NCBI GenBank assembly: GCA_021464415.1
Contig: CM038466.1
Span: 31,092,833-31,156,832 of the forward strand
Length of the DNA: 64,000 nt
DNA from: Lonicera japonica
Lineage: Eukaryota; Streptophyta; Magnoliopsida; Dipsacales; Caprifoliaceae
Direction: 5' to 3'
The translations under genes were made by a program, and so were the position numbers. Shown one piece after another: positions 1 to 12,739 of the stretch. Each line of letters begins with the position of its first letter. Within the stretch, counting starts at the first letter, position 1. The notes beneath the pieces are model-generated. The model was given only the letters and a program-made list of their open reading frames with translations, was not told the DNA's origin and ran no database searches.

Positions 1-1562
1 CTTCTACAATATTTTAAACAATTTGCAAAGCATTCGTGCATTGCACGAATTACATACTAGTGTATTCTTATAATTATCATTATTTTGAACTCATTTCTAA
101 ACTAACGTACTTATTTTACCCTCAAATTCATAATTTTTCGCTATAAAAAGAAAATTATAACCCTAATCTCCCTCATCTTCACCGCAAATCACACCCCAAC
201 GCCAACCTACCATGGCTAGCACCACTACCCTCAACATTTAATCACTAGTGCCATCAATCATCGATCTCCTTTTTCCTGTCATTGCCAATTGGATTTAGTG
301 TGTTCAAACTTAGTGTGTTCAAACTACAAGTGCAGCAATACAAGTGATTTTATTTAATTTCTAGTAAATATTTGTGTTTTGTTTTCAATAATGCAAAATA
401 TTTATCGAACTGAAGACTAGGGGTGTTTTCGGTTTTGGTCAGGGTAGAAACTAAGGTACCCCCAACCCAAACCAAATATAAAAATTCAGTTTCGGTTCGG
501 TTCGGTTTCGATTTCTAAATCTTCGAAACCCAAACTCGAACCAAACTTTTCGGTTCGGTTTTATTCGGTTTTGACATATGTTTTTTTTTAAATCAATTTA
601 ACATAAAAATGTAATACTAATTGTAACATAAAATGATTTATATTCAAACTAAAGTCATGATTTTTTAGAAACAAGGAGCACCATATAAATACCATGTTTT
701 TTATTTAATTACAATTTTATTTGTACATTTATAAGAATGAAACACATTAAATAAAATGATTGAATTATCTTTTTATCATGTATGTGATAAAAAAAAATCT
801 TAACATTATGTAGTTAATTAAATAATAAAGGCACTCGTTAATGACTATTTTTTTTAAGATTATCATAATATGCAATTAATAAATAATATATTCTTATAAA
901 ATGTCATCTTTTTTGTATTATAATATAATTAACATGTGCCCTTAGAGTATATATTAAGATTTTTTTTCCTTATACATAATTCGGTTCGGTTCGGTTCGGT
1001 TTAGTTCGGTTTTAGACTAACTTACCCCAAACCCGAACCAAACTTTTTGGTTTTGGTTCGGTTTTCTTGTTTTCGGTTTCAGTTTTTTTTGGGTTCGGGA
1101 TTTTGCGGATCGGTTCGGTTCATTCGGTCGGTTTTCGGATTGACTTTAACACTCCTACTGAAGACTAGATTTGTGATTTGTGTTTTGGTTGCTCACAATG
1201 GGAGGCATTTAAGTTTAAATCAAATTTCCCACGAGATCTAAACTTCTACCAGTTTTGGATTATATTTAATCAATATAAATAAATACAATAAAAATGGTCA
1301 ATGGTCTTGTAACCTAGTGGCACTCTCTATGATCATTTGTATTAGAGATGTCATAGGTTCGAGTACAGGAGCTATTTTTTTCTAAAGTTTTTGGTGGATA
1401 TTAATGTTATAACATCGTGGTTATTTCAAGATTTCATGTTATTAAATTTTATGTTAACATGTTGCACTGCAACTTATTTGACCAATTTTAAAAGCTTAAA
1501 AACCTTTAAAATATTTTAAATCATTTACAAAGTGCCCGTGTAGTGCACAGGTTGCATACTAG
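1..1562 (+). mobile_element. Helitron-like 3' end and unit A
   Basis: At 33-52 a palindrome (ATTCGTGC / GCACGAAT) lies about six bases before CTAG (57-60) and a following T, the usual 3' signature of a Helitron. The next unit runs 63-1562 and ends with a similar hairpin plus TGCATACTAG. Shared internal blocks include TTACCCTCAAATTCATAATT, ATAAAAAGAAAATTATAACC and CTCAACATTTAATCA. No protein is encoded, so the unit is non-autonomous. Its 5' end is not a clear TC. It is interrupted by the hAT miniature at 418-1157. Confidence 0.55.
418..1157. mobile_element. hAT miniature element, TAGGGGTG family
   Basis: Its ends are TAGGGGTG on the left and CACTCCTA on the right. It is flanked by a perfect 8 bp target duplication CTGAAGAC at 410-417 and 1158-1165. 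Subterminal blocks are rich in GGTTCGGTTCGG motifs on both sides, as in the large hAT at 51889-56364. The interior is AT-rich and non-coding. Confidence 0.85.
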
Positions 1563-3712
1563 TGTACTTTTATAATTATCATTCTAATATGCTAACGTAC
1601 CTAATTTACCCTCAAATTCATAATTTTTCACTATAAAAAGAAAATTATAACCCTAATTCCCCTCACCCCCGCAGCAAGCACACCCCAACCCCAACTTGCC
1701 GTAGCTAGCAGTAGCACCACTAACCTCAACATTTAATCAATAGTGCCATGATTCATCTATCTCCTTTTTCTTGTCATCGCCAATAATTAGATCTAGGGTG
1801 TTCAAACTAGTGCGAATACATGTGATTTTATTTAATTATTATAAAAGATTTATTTTTTGTTTTCAATAATTCAAAATATTTATCAAACCAAAGATACTTA
1901 ATCACTTTAAATAAGTAGAATCAAAGTGATCAAAACTAGTACCACTTTGATTTGAAATGTGTTGGTAGTGTTATTTAGGTTTTTCTAAAAAGAAAATGTT
2001 GTGGTTTATTGTAATTCAAATTTGAATGTAATGACAATAGAAGCGTATGTTGGTCGAAAGCCATAAAACCGATAAGTTTGGGGTTGATCACCACATGAAT
2101 CATATTGTATAAGAATTGCAATTTGTAACCTTTATCATTATGCTTATTTTAAGAAAAACCTAAATCAAACTACCAATACATATTTAATCTAGTTATTTAT
2201 TTATCGCGTTAGGAAACCTTTTATATATATATATATATGAAAAGTGAAAATATTTTCAATGCTAGTATTGTTGCTTACATAACCCAGCTATATAATTGCA
2301 CCCTATTTAGCCCAGCCCATGCTCATTCTAAATCTAACTTTGTTGGGCACTCACAAAAAATAATAAAATATAGATGTTATAAATTTTCTACTCTAACTCA
2401 TGTGCCTAGTCTAGACGCACACACTCTCTCTCCAAACTCACGCGCCAAAAAACGTGGTTCCCAGAGGATTTTATTTAACTAAAATTTAACAAAAAAATAA
2501 TTTAATAGCGCTCATCATTTTTTTGTTAATAAAAATTTACTTCTTTTTTTCTTCTTCTTCCTTTTTATATTTTGTATATACGAAGCTTCTCCCAAATTAT
2601 TTTGATTTTTGTTTGGCTCATATAAATTAGATTGGGTTTTGCTATTGCTATTTTAACCCAATAAAATAACAAAACATAACTTCAGTGGAAATATATTCAA
2701 ATGGCTCCTATTTTTTTCTATTTTATATTTTAGTGCAGATGTGCTCTTTAAATATTTTTAAGATACAATTTTTGAAATATTTTTCAAATGATATAGAAGG
2801 TGCTCCTAATTTGAACGATGGAATTTATTTTCAAGGCATTTTTACTAGTTTTATAATATTGCATAGACAAATTTCTTGTATTTGTAAGGGAAAAAAATAC
2901 AAAATTTTGCTATAACATTTGACTAAATTTTAACCACCTCTTCAAAAAATCCTGGATCCACCCTTGAGGTAATACTTTTTGAATATTAAAAATGATAAGC
3001 TATAAAGAATTGTGTGACTAAGACTTAAGTTTTTTTTTAAATGGTCAAAAGTGCCACTGTGACATGTTACAATTAGATTTTGTGTACACGCAATGCACTA
3101 GCTATTTGAATATAATAAATTAAAAAAAAAGTTTTAAAAAATGATATACAGTATAAAGGTTAAGAGCCTTATACCTTTGCATATGGGCAAAACTAAAAAT
3201 CTAAAAACCTGACCCAAATTCATGACTTCCGACATTATATATAATTAGAGTTTTGTGCGATGTTATATATAATTGGAGTTTTGTGCACCGTAATACATGT
3301 ACGATTCAAGTATAATTAGTTTCAAAAAAAGAGTTAAAAAGTTAATATGTAGCATAGTAGTTAAGAGTCAAAATATCCGCTATAAATAATTGTTCAAATC
3401 TTGTTGTGGGCTTCTTGTGACACCCTAGCAGGCCTTCTGGCTATGGGCTAACTATTGAGACCTATGGAGGTTAGGCCCTGGCCCAAAACAATTACTTATA
3501 AAGTTTTTACCTCCCATATTAATGTTGTGAGTTTATTGATTATTTGGATATGTGATAGAGATGTATAATAACATCATGGCTATTTCAAGATATTCCATTT
3601 TATGTTAATGTGTTACACCACAGCTTATTTGACCAATTTCAAAAGCTCAAAACGTTTATAATATTTTTAATAATTTGCAAAGTGCCCGCGTACCGCACAG
3701 GTTGCATTCTAG
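1563..3712 (+). mobile_element. Helitron-like unit B
   Basis: This is the second unit of the head-to-tail series, starting right after the CTAG of unit A and ending at GCATTCTAG (3704-3712), preceded by a GC-rich hairpin. Its first ~300 bp align with the starts of units A and C. Its second half (2960-3310) aligns with 15760-15935 and 17410-17510 of unit C. Nothing in it looks protein-coding; the short ORFs are AT-rich chance frames. Confidence 0.55.
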
Positions 3713-3737
3713 TGTACTCTTATATTATCATTCTAAT

Positions 3738-4614
3738 TGTTGGTGTGAAAAACTATAACGAGTCTACTTCAACTACACGGTCAAATGATTGGTGCAATGA
3801 AAGGAATAACAAAGAACTGAACTAACAAAGACAAAGATGTATAGAAGAGGTTCGCCTAATATGAAAATATGGGTTAGTTCTCCTCTTGTGAATAAAGTTA
3901 TTAGCTCGGGCTGCTTTGTATTATAATGACTCAATTTGTATTACAAGCTAACAAGGTCTCTCTAACTGTTCTATTCTTGCAAGATTACAATGAAAGCATT
4001 ACTAGGCTGTGCATAGTCTAGCTTTCATGTGCTAGGAGCTCTATCATATGCTTTTTTAGCTTTATCTTTATGTATCTCTCTCTTGTAATAAAAGCTTAAT
4101 TGTTTGGTTATTTCTCTATTGTTATTTAGTTGTTCTTGGTTGTCAAGGGGAGTAAATGCTTCCCCTATATACATGACATAGAGGAAGCATATGAGAGAGC
4201 TCTCAGGGCAAGTATGAGGCCATCTCTAATTATCATTAACTCTGACATTGCTTCTCCATGGATTCCGGCTCAATAAATACAGTTGCTGTGCATTTAATGA
4301 AATTGAAGGAGGCTTTGCAACGTTGCTAGAGTTGGCCGCAGTCACCCATGCTGTCTGTGCTTTTTCTAACATAATGGTTGGCAAAAGAACTCCGGAGCTC
4401 TCTAGAAGATCTCTAGCCTTTGAGCTCCGTAACCTGTTGTACAAAAATAGCCTTTGGGTTAAATGCCCATATTCTCTGGAGCTTTGGCCTCCAGGTGGCA
4501 CTTGAGTAAAGCTCTACAACTCCCTCTATTGTAGAGTGCTAGGCTATTGACGCAAGAGGCCACGCGTCTACTTATGGTTGGTGGAGCGGATTAACTTATT
4601 AATTTTCTCCATCA
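3738..4614 (-). repeat. 3' LTR of the gypsy element
   Basis: It starts TGTTGGTG and ends CTCCATCA in plus coordinates. It aligns along its length with 12763-12967 and 14625-15286. A purine run (GGATAGGGGCAAC on the minus strand) just inside 4614 is a fitting polypurine tract. Confidence 0.85.
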
Positions 4615-5159
4615 GTTGCCCCTATCCTTGCCATTTAAATCAAATGAGCTAATTGGGGAGGATAAACTCCAACCGAGAGCTTGAGGTAGCTCTGAGCTTT
4701 GGCGATTGAGTTATTTGGAAATACGAATCTTTTTTGAATGATCAAGGCCGATGACTTCAAGACATGAGCGTTTGGTTTTTCAGTTCTCATTCACCGTTGT
4801 AATTCGCTGCTTGGAGCTCTTTATCAGGCCGTTACCCTTTTTGGGGAGATCGTGCATATTCGTTCCGTATTTCTTGGAGACGTGCAAACATGGAGTAATG
4901 GGTTCCCTGGGTGGACAGTTAAGGCTTTGAATGGACAATTAGTTTCTCCAACACACCTTATATAAACCCTTCAGCTTTAGCAGAATTTTTACTTCATCTC
5001 CCTTAAACCATAGGTGTCCTTAGAGCTCGGAAGTCTCAAATCCTTTTTTCTTTCGCTAATCTGGCCTACAGACCCCCTTCATATCATTTCTTTAGGAGAG
5101 TTTCAAGTATTCATTTAGAAGATTTCATTGAGTTTTTCCTTTACTTTGCATTTTCCACC

Positions 5160-7000
5160 TCCCTTCACGCCTTAGCCCTTCTAATAGATCAGCTGACTAG
5201 CCATGGGCAGAACCTAGAGTTTACAACTCAAGGGGAGGTTGGTTCCTCTTCAAGCGCAACCCAAGCTGTTGCTTCGACCTTATAAGCTCCACCACCTGGT
5301 TTTAACACCATTCGTATCTTTGATAATGATATGAATGAGGCTACCATTTGCCTCCCTCGTGTTGTTTAGCCTTCTGAGGACGCCATTAGGGCGCACTTAG
5401 AATACCTTAGCTTTCTAAGCATTTTCTCTATTTCTTCCACCTTCTCCCCAGCTGATATTCCAACATTTAGGGATAGGTATCAGATCCCGAAGGGCATTAA
5501 GATAGAGCTCCTGGTCCTCAAGAAAGGGCTTGTTATTTCTTGCTTGGTAAGGCCTGCTTTTACGAGTCCACCTTTGAGCACGGACTCATATTCCCAATGG
5601 ACGATCACTTGAGGGATTTCTTTACCACTTTGGACCTAGCCCCATTGAAAGTTCCCCCCCCCCCCCAATATGTGAAGCTATTTAATAGGGTCCATTTTGA
5701 TCTTCAGGGCCATTTCAGCCGAGAACCACGAGATCTCTGTGAACGAGTTCCTGTCCTTGTTCCAATGCAAGGATTGGGGGGAACCCTTAGCTGCTCTTCT
5801 AGGTTAGGAGCTCCCAAGCTTATCCATGACCTCCCCTGTAGCACATCCAATTGGAAAAAGAGGTTCTTTTTTTTTATCTAGAACAGGTTGAGAGCACAAG
5901 CTAGGATGCCCCAGCGTTATTGACTTAAAAAATTGGTTCACTGAGCCGAACTTTATTCGTAAATCCTCAATTTCTTGTACCTCCTCTATTTCCTTCTTGC
6001 TTTATCTGAGCTGGCTACCCGTTAGCTAGGATGCCCCAGCGTTATTGACTTAAAAACTTGGTTCACTGAGCTGAACTCTGTTGGTAAGTCCTCAATTTCT
6101 TGTACCTCCTATGTTTCCTTCTTGCGTTATCTGAGCTAGCTACCCGTCTTACCTTGATTTTCGCAAAAATAAGACCTGTCGAGGTCCCTAAATAATGGAT
6201 TGAGGATGCCAAGAGGTACTCGTTGAAGAACTATGTAGAGATTATTACCCTAAAGATGTTGTGGTGTTTTGAGTTGGGTCCCAGGCCTAAAAATATAAAC
6301 CCAACCATCTAAAGTGTTGAGGAGCTCGAGCTCAATAAGCCATTCTTGGTGCTTGAGGAGGTGACCGCATTTATTACATTGGCTAAAACTTCCAAAGATG
6401 GGTCCCTAGCTCCTCTAACTTCTAAACAAGTATATGAGGAAGAAAAAGATAGTGGGCTTCAAAGGAGAGGGTCCAAGCAACTATTAGATGGCTCCACCAA
6501 GGCAGTCCCTCTTAGCATTCTTCCTCTACGCCAAATTCCTTTCTTACCCCCTTCTAGTAAGTTTTTCCCTTGCTGAGACCTTCTATTAGCTCACACAGAG
6601 CTCTTCTCTTTTTCGTCTAATATTCTTTTTGTGTTTGTTGCAAATAGACCTCTGGCGATCAACCCAGAGAGGGCACCCAAAAAAAGGAGGACCCTTCAGA
6701 GAGGTCCTCGAACTACTAAAAGATCCAAAACAAGTGATGAACCCTCCTCCCCTCCTCCTCAACCTTTGGTATCAACTGTAGAACGAGTTGTGAAATGGGA
6801 AGGGGTTGTCAGCACGTATATGGAGTTGATGATGAGCTCCCTGGCCAATCTCCCACCCCTCAGTTTACAGTAGGTAGGATTGGAAATAGTGGAAGAGCTC
6901 CAAGATGAGGATATCCCACCTCCTTTTCCTAAAGGAACTTCGCCTGTCAAAGCTGCCTATAAGCAGGTGGTGTCTAAAGATTAGGATATTTAAGAGATAG
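5160..7000 (+). pseudogene. Antisense ORF of the gypsy element (PF04195-like)
   Basis: This frame runs on the plus strand, opposite to gag-pol, between the pol remnant and the 3' LTR. The recognisable part (about 5440-5650) reads a RYQIPKGIKIELL block, then FEHGLIFPMDDHLRDFFTTL, resembling the 'putative gypsy type transposon' domain PF04195. That domain is known from extra antisense ORFs of Tat-lineage elements. Frameshifts, stops and a C-run near 5660 break it. A basic stretch at about 6670-6740 (PKKRR, TKRSK) could be the remains of a nuclear signal. Confidence 0.6.
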
Positions 7001-7144
7001 ACCCTATCACAGTCGACCAACAGTCTTCTTTTGGGGTTCTTCTAGTTTCGCTGCCCCCATAACCAATGGAGATGGCTCTAGGTTCTTTATACCTAGAGTG
7101 ATCTTGCCCACTTTAGGGATCTTGCCCATTTTAGGTAAGGGTAT

Positions 7145-8366
7145 TGTGAACACCTCATTTTACGACCCTCGCAAGAATCTCGACCTCCAAGAAAATGAGC
7201 ACCCATGCATGCATGAGTATTCTTAGATGCATACATATTGCCTTCATGTAATACAGATCAAAAAAGAAAGCCGAAAGGACACCCGGACGAGAAGTTATGA
7301 GAGTTACCAGAAACTGTCGGATCCGAAAACCGTCAAATCCTCTGAAAACTTGCGTAAGGAGAGTTACACATATCTGATCATTATCAAACATTGAGTATTA
7401 TTATACAATACCATCAGGAGCAACATACCTAAAAATTAGCTTGATCCGACGGTTGGATTCCCAGGAATTATGAAAATCAGGAGTTCATCTTGAAAAATCG
7501 AACGGAGGCCTTCCCGATGTCCAAAAAATCTAAAATTTGGTCAATAAATAGGTTTTATCATAGGTAACAACCTATTAAAAATTGGATCAATCCGATATGT
7601 CGTTTGATTGGAATTGAAAAAATTATCACGGGATGGATAAAGTTTGTCCGCAGACAAACTTCAACATTTTGTCTACAAGACAAATAAGGTGTTTGTCAAC
7701 AAGATAAACTTCCTAAGTTGTTTGTATGCAGACAAACCAGTATTGAATTCGTCAATGCTGGTTTAAATTATTAAATTGTGGTACACTATTGACGAACGAA
7801 TCTTGAAGATTGTCGGATATCTGATTCCAAATTGAATTAGCTTTCGAAAAGCCCTAAATCTTTTCAAAAACACCTGTTTTGCTATTTATCATTATCAAAA
7901 TCATCTTTCAAATCAAACACACACTGATTTCTAAAATTGAAGGGCGAAATTCAAAGCTCATAGTTTTTATCCCCACCCCAAAATTCCTTTTTTTTCCCCT
8001 AAAATTAGGGACCAATACGAGATAATATCAATAAGCATACGAATGTTCGATTATAATTTCACGCATATCCTACTTAGAGACCGAAAGGGCGAATTGGGTG
8101 CCTAACACCTTCCCAATTCGTAACTTAATCCCCGAACTTTCGAATCGACTAGTTTCGCATTAATTGTATTTAAGAGGTCTTTTAATTCATATGTATTCCT
8201 CTTTTACACAGACTTTTGTTTGTTTAGTAAAACAAACTAGCGACTCTGATTTCCTTTACAAACAGTCATTCTTTTCTCATAATAAAACGAACCGTTTTTC
8301 AAATAAACCAAAAAACCGGAAGAATTGCCGCCAAGAGAGTTAGTGTCGAAAGCGCGGGTTCTCACA
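7145..8366 (+). mobile_element. Solo LTR-like insertion, TGTGAACACC family, copy 1
   Basis: Begins TGTGAACACCTCATTT and ends GGTTCTCACA, like the longer copy at 12968-14619, to which it aligns at both ends. Flanks GGTAT/TATAT match only in part. A CTAGCGACTCTGATTT block near 8239 is shared with the other copy. It sits where the integrase of the host gypsy element would be expected. Confidence 0.7.
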
Positions 8367-9000
8367 TATATGCTCCAGAATGCAAGGGAGGTAGGAACTA
8401 CTAAAATGGCTGATGAGTTCGGCTACTACATGAGTCAGGTAAATAGCTGATCACAAATTACCCAAGCTCCACATCCCAGATAGCTAACCTTCTAGACTGT
8501 TCTGGCTTGTCAAGGATTCTCGCAGTAATTGGTTTGTGAGCACATCAATGGTATGATCCTGGAAGTAGGACCTCAGCTTTCTAGAGGTGATTAGGAGGGC
8601 CTAAGCCAACTTTTCCAACCTGGAGTAATTGAGCTCACTAGTGTGCAGAGCTATGTTGGTGTAGTAGATCGACAGTTGGGGCCCTTCTTTATTTCTCATA
8701 AGAGCCGAGCTAACTATAGTCTATGACATCACGAGTTAGAGGCACAAAATCTCTACCTTCTTCGGTAAGCTAAGAAGAGTGGGAGCTCCAAGGTACTATT
8801 TGAGCTGCTAAAAAGCAAGCTCACACTTTTTCGTCCATTCGAAGGCTTTCTTAAGAGTTTTGAAGAATGGGTAACACTTAACAGTGGCCTTGGAGATGGA
8901 CCTGTTCAGTGCTGCTACCATTCCGTATAGACTCAGACATCCTTTGGCTTAGTGGGAAACTTCATGTCGATTAAGGTTTGTATTTTTTCGAGGTTAGCCT
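8367..9000 (-). pseudogene. Gypsy RNase H remnant
   Basis: In minus-strand frames this reads as a decayed RT/RNase H domain: a LAFQQLK stretch, a LSIYYTNIALHTSELNYS block, then LRSYFQDHTIDVLTNQ and WDVELG. This order is typical of Ty3/gypsy RNase H. Stops interrupt it. It lies directly downstream of the reverse transcriptase remnant. Confidence 0.7.
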
Positions 9001-9061
9001 TTACCCCCCTCTGTGTTACCATGAAACCTAAAAAAATTCCCCCTTTAATTCGAAAGCACAC

Positions 9062-9500
9062 TTAGCTGGATTGAAGGACATACCATTCCATCTGAGGATC
9101 TTCATTAACGTCTACCACATGACTGAAGATCTTGAGACTCTTGACCAGCATGTCATTGACGTAGACCTTAATATTTCTGCCAATATGATCTTTAAACAAC
9201 GTGTTCATGACCCTCTGAAAGGTAGCCCTGGAGTTTCTCAGACCAAACGGCATAGCCTTGTATTAATAAGTCCCTTAATTGGTGATAAACAAGGTCTTCT
9301 CTTTATCTTCAAGAGCCATCCTGACTTGATTATAACCACAGTAGGCGTCCATGAAGCTCAACATCTCATGGCCTGTGGTGGCATCTACGAGCTGGTTAAT
9401 CTTTGGCAATGAAAAAATATCTTTCGGGAAGGCTTTTTTGACTTTGAGGTCTACATACATCCTCCACTTTCCACTGTGCTTTTTTACGTGCCCCACATTA
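9062..9500 (-). pseudogene. Gypsy reverse transcriptase remnant
   Basis: Two minus-strand pieces (9496-9275 and 9253-9062), separated by a stop, encode RT palm motifs: KWRMYVDLKVKKAFPKD, LSFMDAYCGYNQV and MPFGLRNSRATFQRVMN. The catalytic YxDD box is YVND, so one active-site aspartate is lost. Strong match to Ty3/gypsy elements. Confidence 0.9.
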
Positions 9501-9962
9501 GACAGCCACTTAGAGTTGTGGACTTCACGGATGATATCAACTTGAAAGCTTTTGAACCTCTTCTTTGGCAGCCTGATTCATTTCTGCCACGAAACTTCTC
9601 TTTTTTTTGTTTTACAGGCAAATGTCGGATTAGTTTTAAGCCGGTGTACCATGACTTCTAGATCAAGCCCCTTCATGTCATAGGACCATGCAAAGACATC
9701 AGCATTGGCCTTAAGCATTGGGAGAGCTTTTTTCTGACTTCAAGAGCAAAGTGGTTGTTGATCTTAAGCACATTGTAGGGCTGTAAGGGGTTCAAGAGCA
9801 GATCTTCTAGATCCTCTACTGGCCTGCCTCTGAGTTCCTTCTTTTCATCTCGAGGGTCCAGAGTGTCAATTTTCATTTTTTCAAGACTAGCAAGCCCTCC
9901 CTCATCTTTTGGTTCTTCGGCGGTCATAGCCTCGAGCTTTAAGGTAGCAATGTCCACGCACC

Positions 9963-10480
9963 TAGGGGTGTCCAGAAAAATAAAAAAACCAGCCTAGCCC
10001 AAACTGAGCTGATTTAGTTAGTTTTTTAAGGCTTTCGGCCCGATTTGGTTGAAAAAATAAAAATCGATAGGGGTCGGCTCGGTTGGTAGTTAGCAGAGTT
10101 ACAAAACCAATAATAACCGAACCGAACCGATATAGCATGTGTCATGCTCCTATTGGTTAATTAAGTTTATTTCTTTTTATATATATATATATTATATAAT
10201 AAAAAATATATAAATTAAAAAGTGAAAACTAATTACCCTAAATCCCAATAATATAAAATGTTATTAATAAAAAATTAATTTTAATGCTATAGCCCAACAA
10301 TACAAGACAAACCCAAATTTAAACCCAAAATCGATAATAACCGATAATAACTGAACCGACCCCGGCCGATTTTAAGTAGTTAGCGGTTCAACTCGGTTGA
10401 CCGTTATTGTAAAATCGACAGGTTGGTTCGGTTGGCGGTTAATATGCATGGTTCGGTTAACCGAACCATGCACACCCTTA
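9963..10480. mobile_element. hAT miniature element, TAGGGGTG family, in gypsy pol
   Basis: Ends are TAGGGGTGT and ACACCCTTA, with subterminal AACCGAACCG and GGTTCGGTTAACCGAACC motifs as at both ends of the 51889-56364 hAT. Flanks ACGCACCT and CCTCACCT agree in 6 of 8 positions if the left border is set one base inward. The interior is AT-rich and non-coding. It interrupts the region between protease and reverse transcriptase. Confidence 0.8.
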
Positions 10481-10580
10481 CCTCACCTAATTTCTTTCAG
10501 AGCTTCGAAATGACAATATCGGGCATCCACTTGGTTTCCTCTAGCCTCCCTAATTCCATGGGGGGTTGGGAACCTCATGG

Positions 10581-10965
10581 TTAAATTGCATGTAGACACG
10601 ACGGCTCTAATCTCGTTGAGGGTACCTCTTCCATGATAGCATTGTAATGGGGGGCCTTATCCAGGATCAAGAACTCGCCCATGGTCGTGATTTTCTTTGG
10701 AGCTGTTCCAAGAGTTACTGAGAGCTTGATGGTCCCCAAAGACCTGGTCTTCTCTCCTGAAAAGCCCACCAAGGTTACAGAGGATAGGGTCAGATGCTAG
10801 GTGGTGAGGCCTATGGCCTTAAGCGCACTGTAGTACATGATATTAGAGGTGGCTCCAGTGTCTATGAGAATACAATGGATGTTGTAATTGCCCACCATGG
10901 ATGCTATGACCAATTGATCGTCATGAGGGTATTATATCCCATTCATGTCATTGTTAGTGAAGGTG
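10581..10965 (-). pseudogene. Gypsy aspartic protease remnant
   Basis: On the minus strand a NYNIHCILIDTGATSNIMYY block (active-site DTGA at about 10850-10866) is followed by a flap-like LVGFSGEKTRSLGTIKLSV stretch and a YNAIMEEVPSTRLEP block. These correspond to the retroviral-type aspartic protease of Ty3/gypsy elements. One stop interrupts it. The 190-residue plus-strand frame over it is a shadow. Confidence 0.8.
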
Positions 10966-11559
10966 ATCTCTGTGACTTTGTACTTCACCATCTTTGCAGG
11001 TCTGAAACTAAAGAATTTTATCTCCGAGCTCGAAGACTTGGCTTGTCTGATGCGAGCTTTTTTAGCTCTGTTGTTATTTCTAGAGAAGGGGGGACTTTCT
11101 TCAATCATGAAAATTTTGTTAGCATGCTAATTTCCTTTGGCCTTCGGGGATTTCTCCTTCTTTTTATTAACGCACTGTCGAAGCTGACCTTTTTAAATGA
11201 GTTTTTCGATTTCATCTTTCAACTTCCAGTAGTCGTCTGTCTCGTGGGCATGGTCTTTATGGTACCGGTGGTAATTCATTTTTCGAGGTCTTTAGTGTCA
11301 TTTTTCTTTTTCGAGGTCTTCATTTTTTTGGGCTTTCGGAGTTGTCCTAGATCAAACTGGGCATAGACCTCTTCTAGCGGAGCTGTTAGTGGAGTAAATT
11401 GGTCTTGAGCTATGACTTCACTTGGTTTAGGTTTGCTCCCCTCTTTCTTGCCCTACTTGCTCCCTTTCTATTTGTTGCGAGATGGAATGTGTCTCCCTTG
11501 ACACTTGGAAGATAGGAAGAGGGCTGATAGGCTCGATAGGTCGTGGCCCTGGAGCATTT

Positions 11560-12010
11560 CTTTAACATTAATTTACTTGTTGACCTCGTCTAAAAGCTCG
11601 AACATTAACTTCGGTTCCATTCTAGCTAAAGTCATTAAGTAGTAAATGGAGGTCACCCCTTCCGTAAAAGCAGCTATTGCGACTCCTCCATTGAGGTTGT
11701 TGATCAACAAACTCTCTTGGTTTAACCGACAAGCATAATCCTTCAAACTTTCAATCGATCTCTGTTTGATGGTGGAGAGATAATTTGAGGGTTTAGACTG
11801 CTTCTATGTCCCAAGAAAATGAGCTATGAATTGGGTTTCGAGCTCTTGCAAGCTTTAGATTGACCCCAGAGGTAGGATGTTGCACTACATTCGAGCTGCT
11901 CCTTTGAGAGTTATAACAAATGCCCTGCATATAATGCCATCATGGACGTTTTAGAGCCCAATCATGTTGTCATATTGCTGCCAGTGATCCAAAGGATCCG
12001 TTGAGCCATT
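11560..12010 (-). pseudogene. Gypsy gag remnant (Retrotrans_gag-like)
   Basis: Minus-strand translation shows ICRAFVITLKGAARMLCY, LQELETQFIAHFLGT, a SIESLKDYACRLNQESLL stretch and LNGGVAIAAFTEGVTSIYY, the usual order in the capsid-like domain of plant Ty3/gypsy Gag. Stops interrupt it. It lies upstream of the protease in the element's direction, as expected. Confidence 0.8.
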
Positions 12011-12739
12011 AAATGACTCTAAGGTTTGGAGTTTGAATCTTTTTGGGCCTGAGCATGTTTGATGTGTTCCGTAAATGGGGACTTAGAGTCCCTCACCAAA
12101 GCTGCTGCGAGCTCCCTCTTGAGTGGCCAATCATCTGCAGTATTTCGGCTAGCTGAGCTTTCATCTCCAACCTGAGTATTTTTTCCACCTTTTAAACAAA
12201 ACCTTTGTTGAATATCCTATCAAATACGGACCATCGAGGTTTAGCATCTGCTTCTAGAGCAGGGGAAGGGAATGTCGACCTCCTCTATTCCCATTCTGTC
12301 GTCTAGTGGCTCATACCAAGCGTCCTTCATGGACCATATTTACTTATGGGTTCCTCACTGGAGGTGGAAGAATTCTGACAAAGGTTTATTCATATGAGTC
12401 CACATGCCTAGCATTGGATTGGTTGGCATCTGACCCACAGGTCATGCTACGACTCCCCCTAGGCCTTCTGCGGTGGTCCCTTAGCGTATGGCTAGCTGGG
12501 ATTCACGCAGAAGCTAGAGGAGCAGACGTGGACGCAATGGTTGAAACCAACATATCTCTTGAGCTAAGCTGAGGGGGGGGTCTCTATTTGAGCTACCAAC
12601 ATGTCAATCTAGATTTGGAAGGTAGCCTGTTGTGCCATTAGTGACGCCAAGGGATCTGGTTGGGTATGTTCTGAATAAGACATATTGAGTTTTGGACGTG
12701 TTTAGAATTTTGAAAAGGAATGTGACTTTGAGAAAATGT

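Noticed and set aside
4226..4505. Overlapping open frames on both strands
   Set aside because: They lie inside the 3' LTR of the gypsy element, and the same stretch in the other LTR (14905-15235) reads differently.
10794..11366. 190-residue plus-strand open frame
   Set aside because: It lies opposite the gypsy protease and gag-side region on the minus strand and has no domain of its own; it is a shadow frame.
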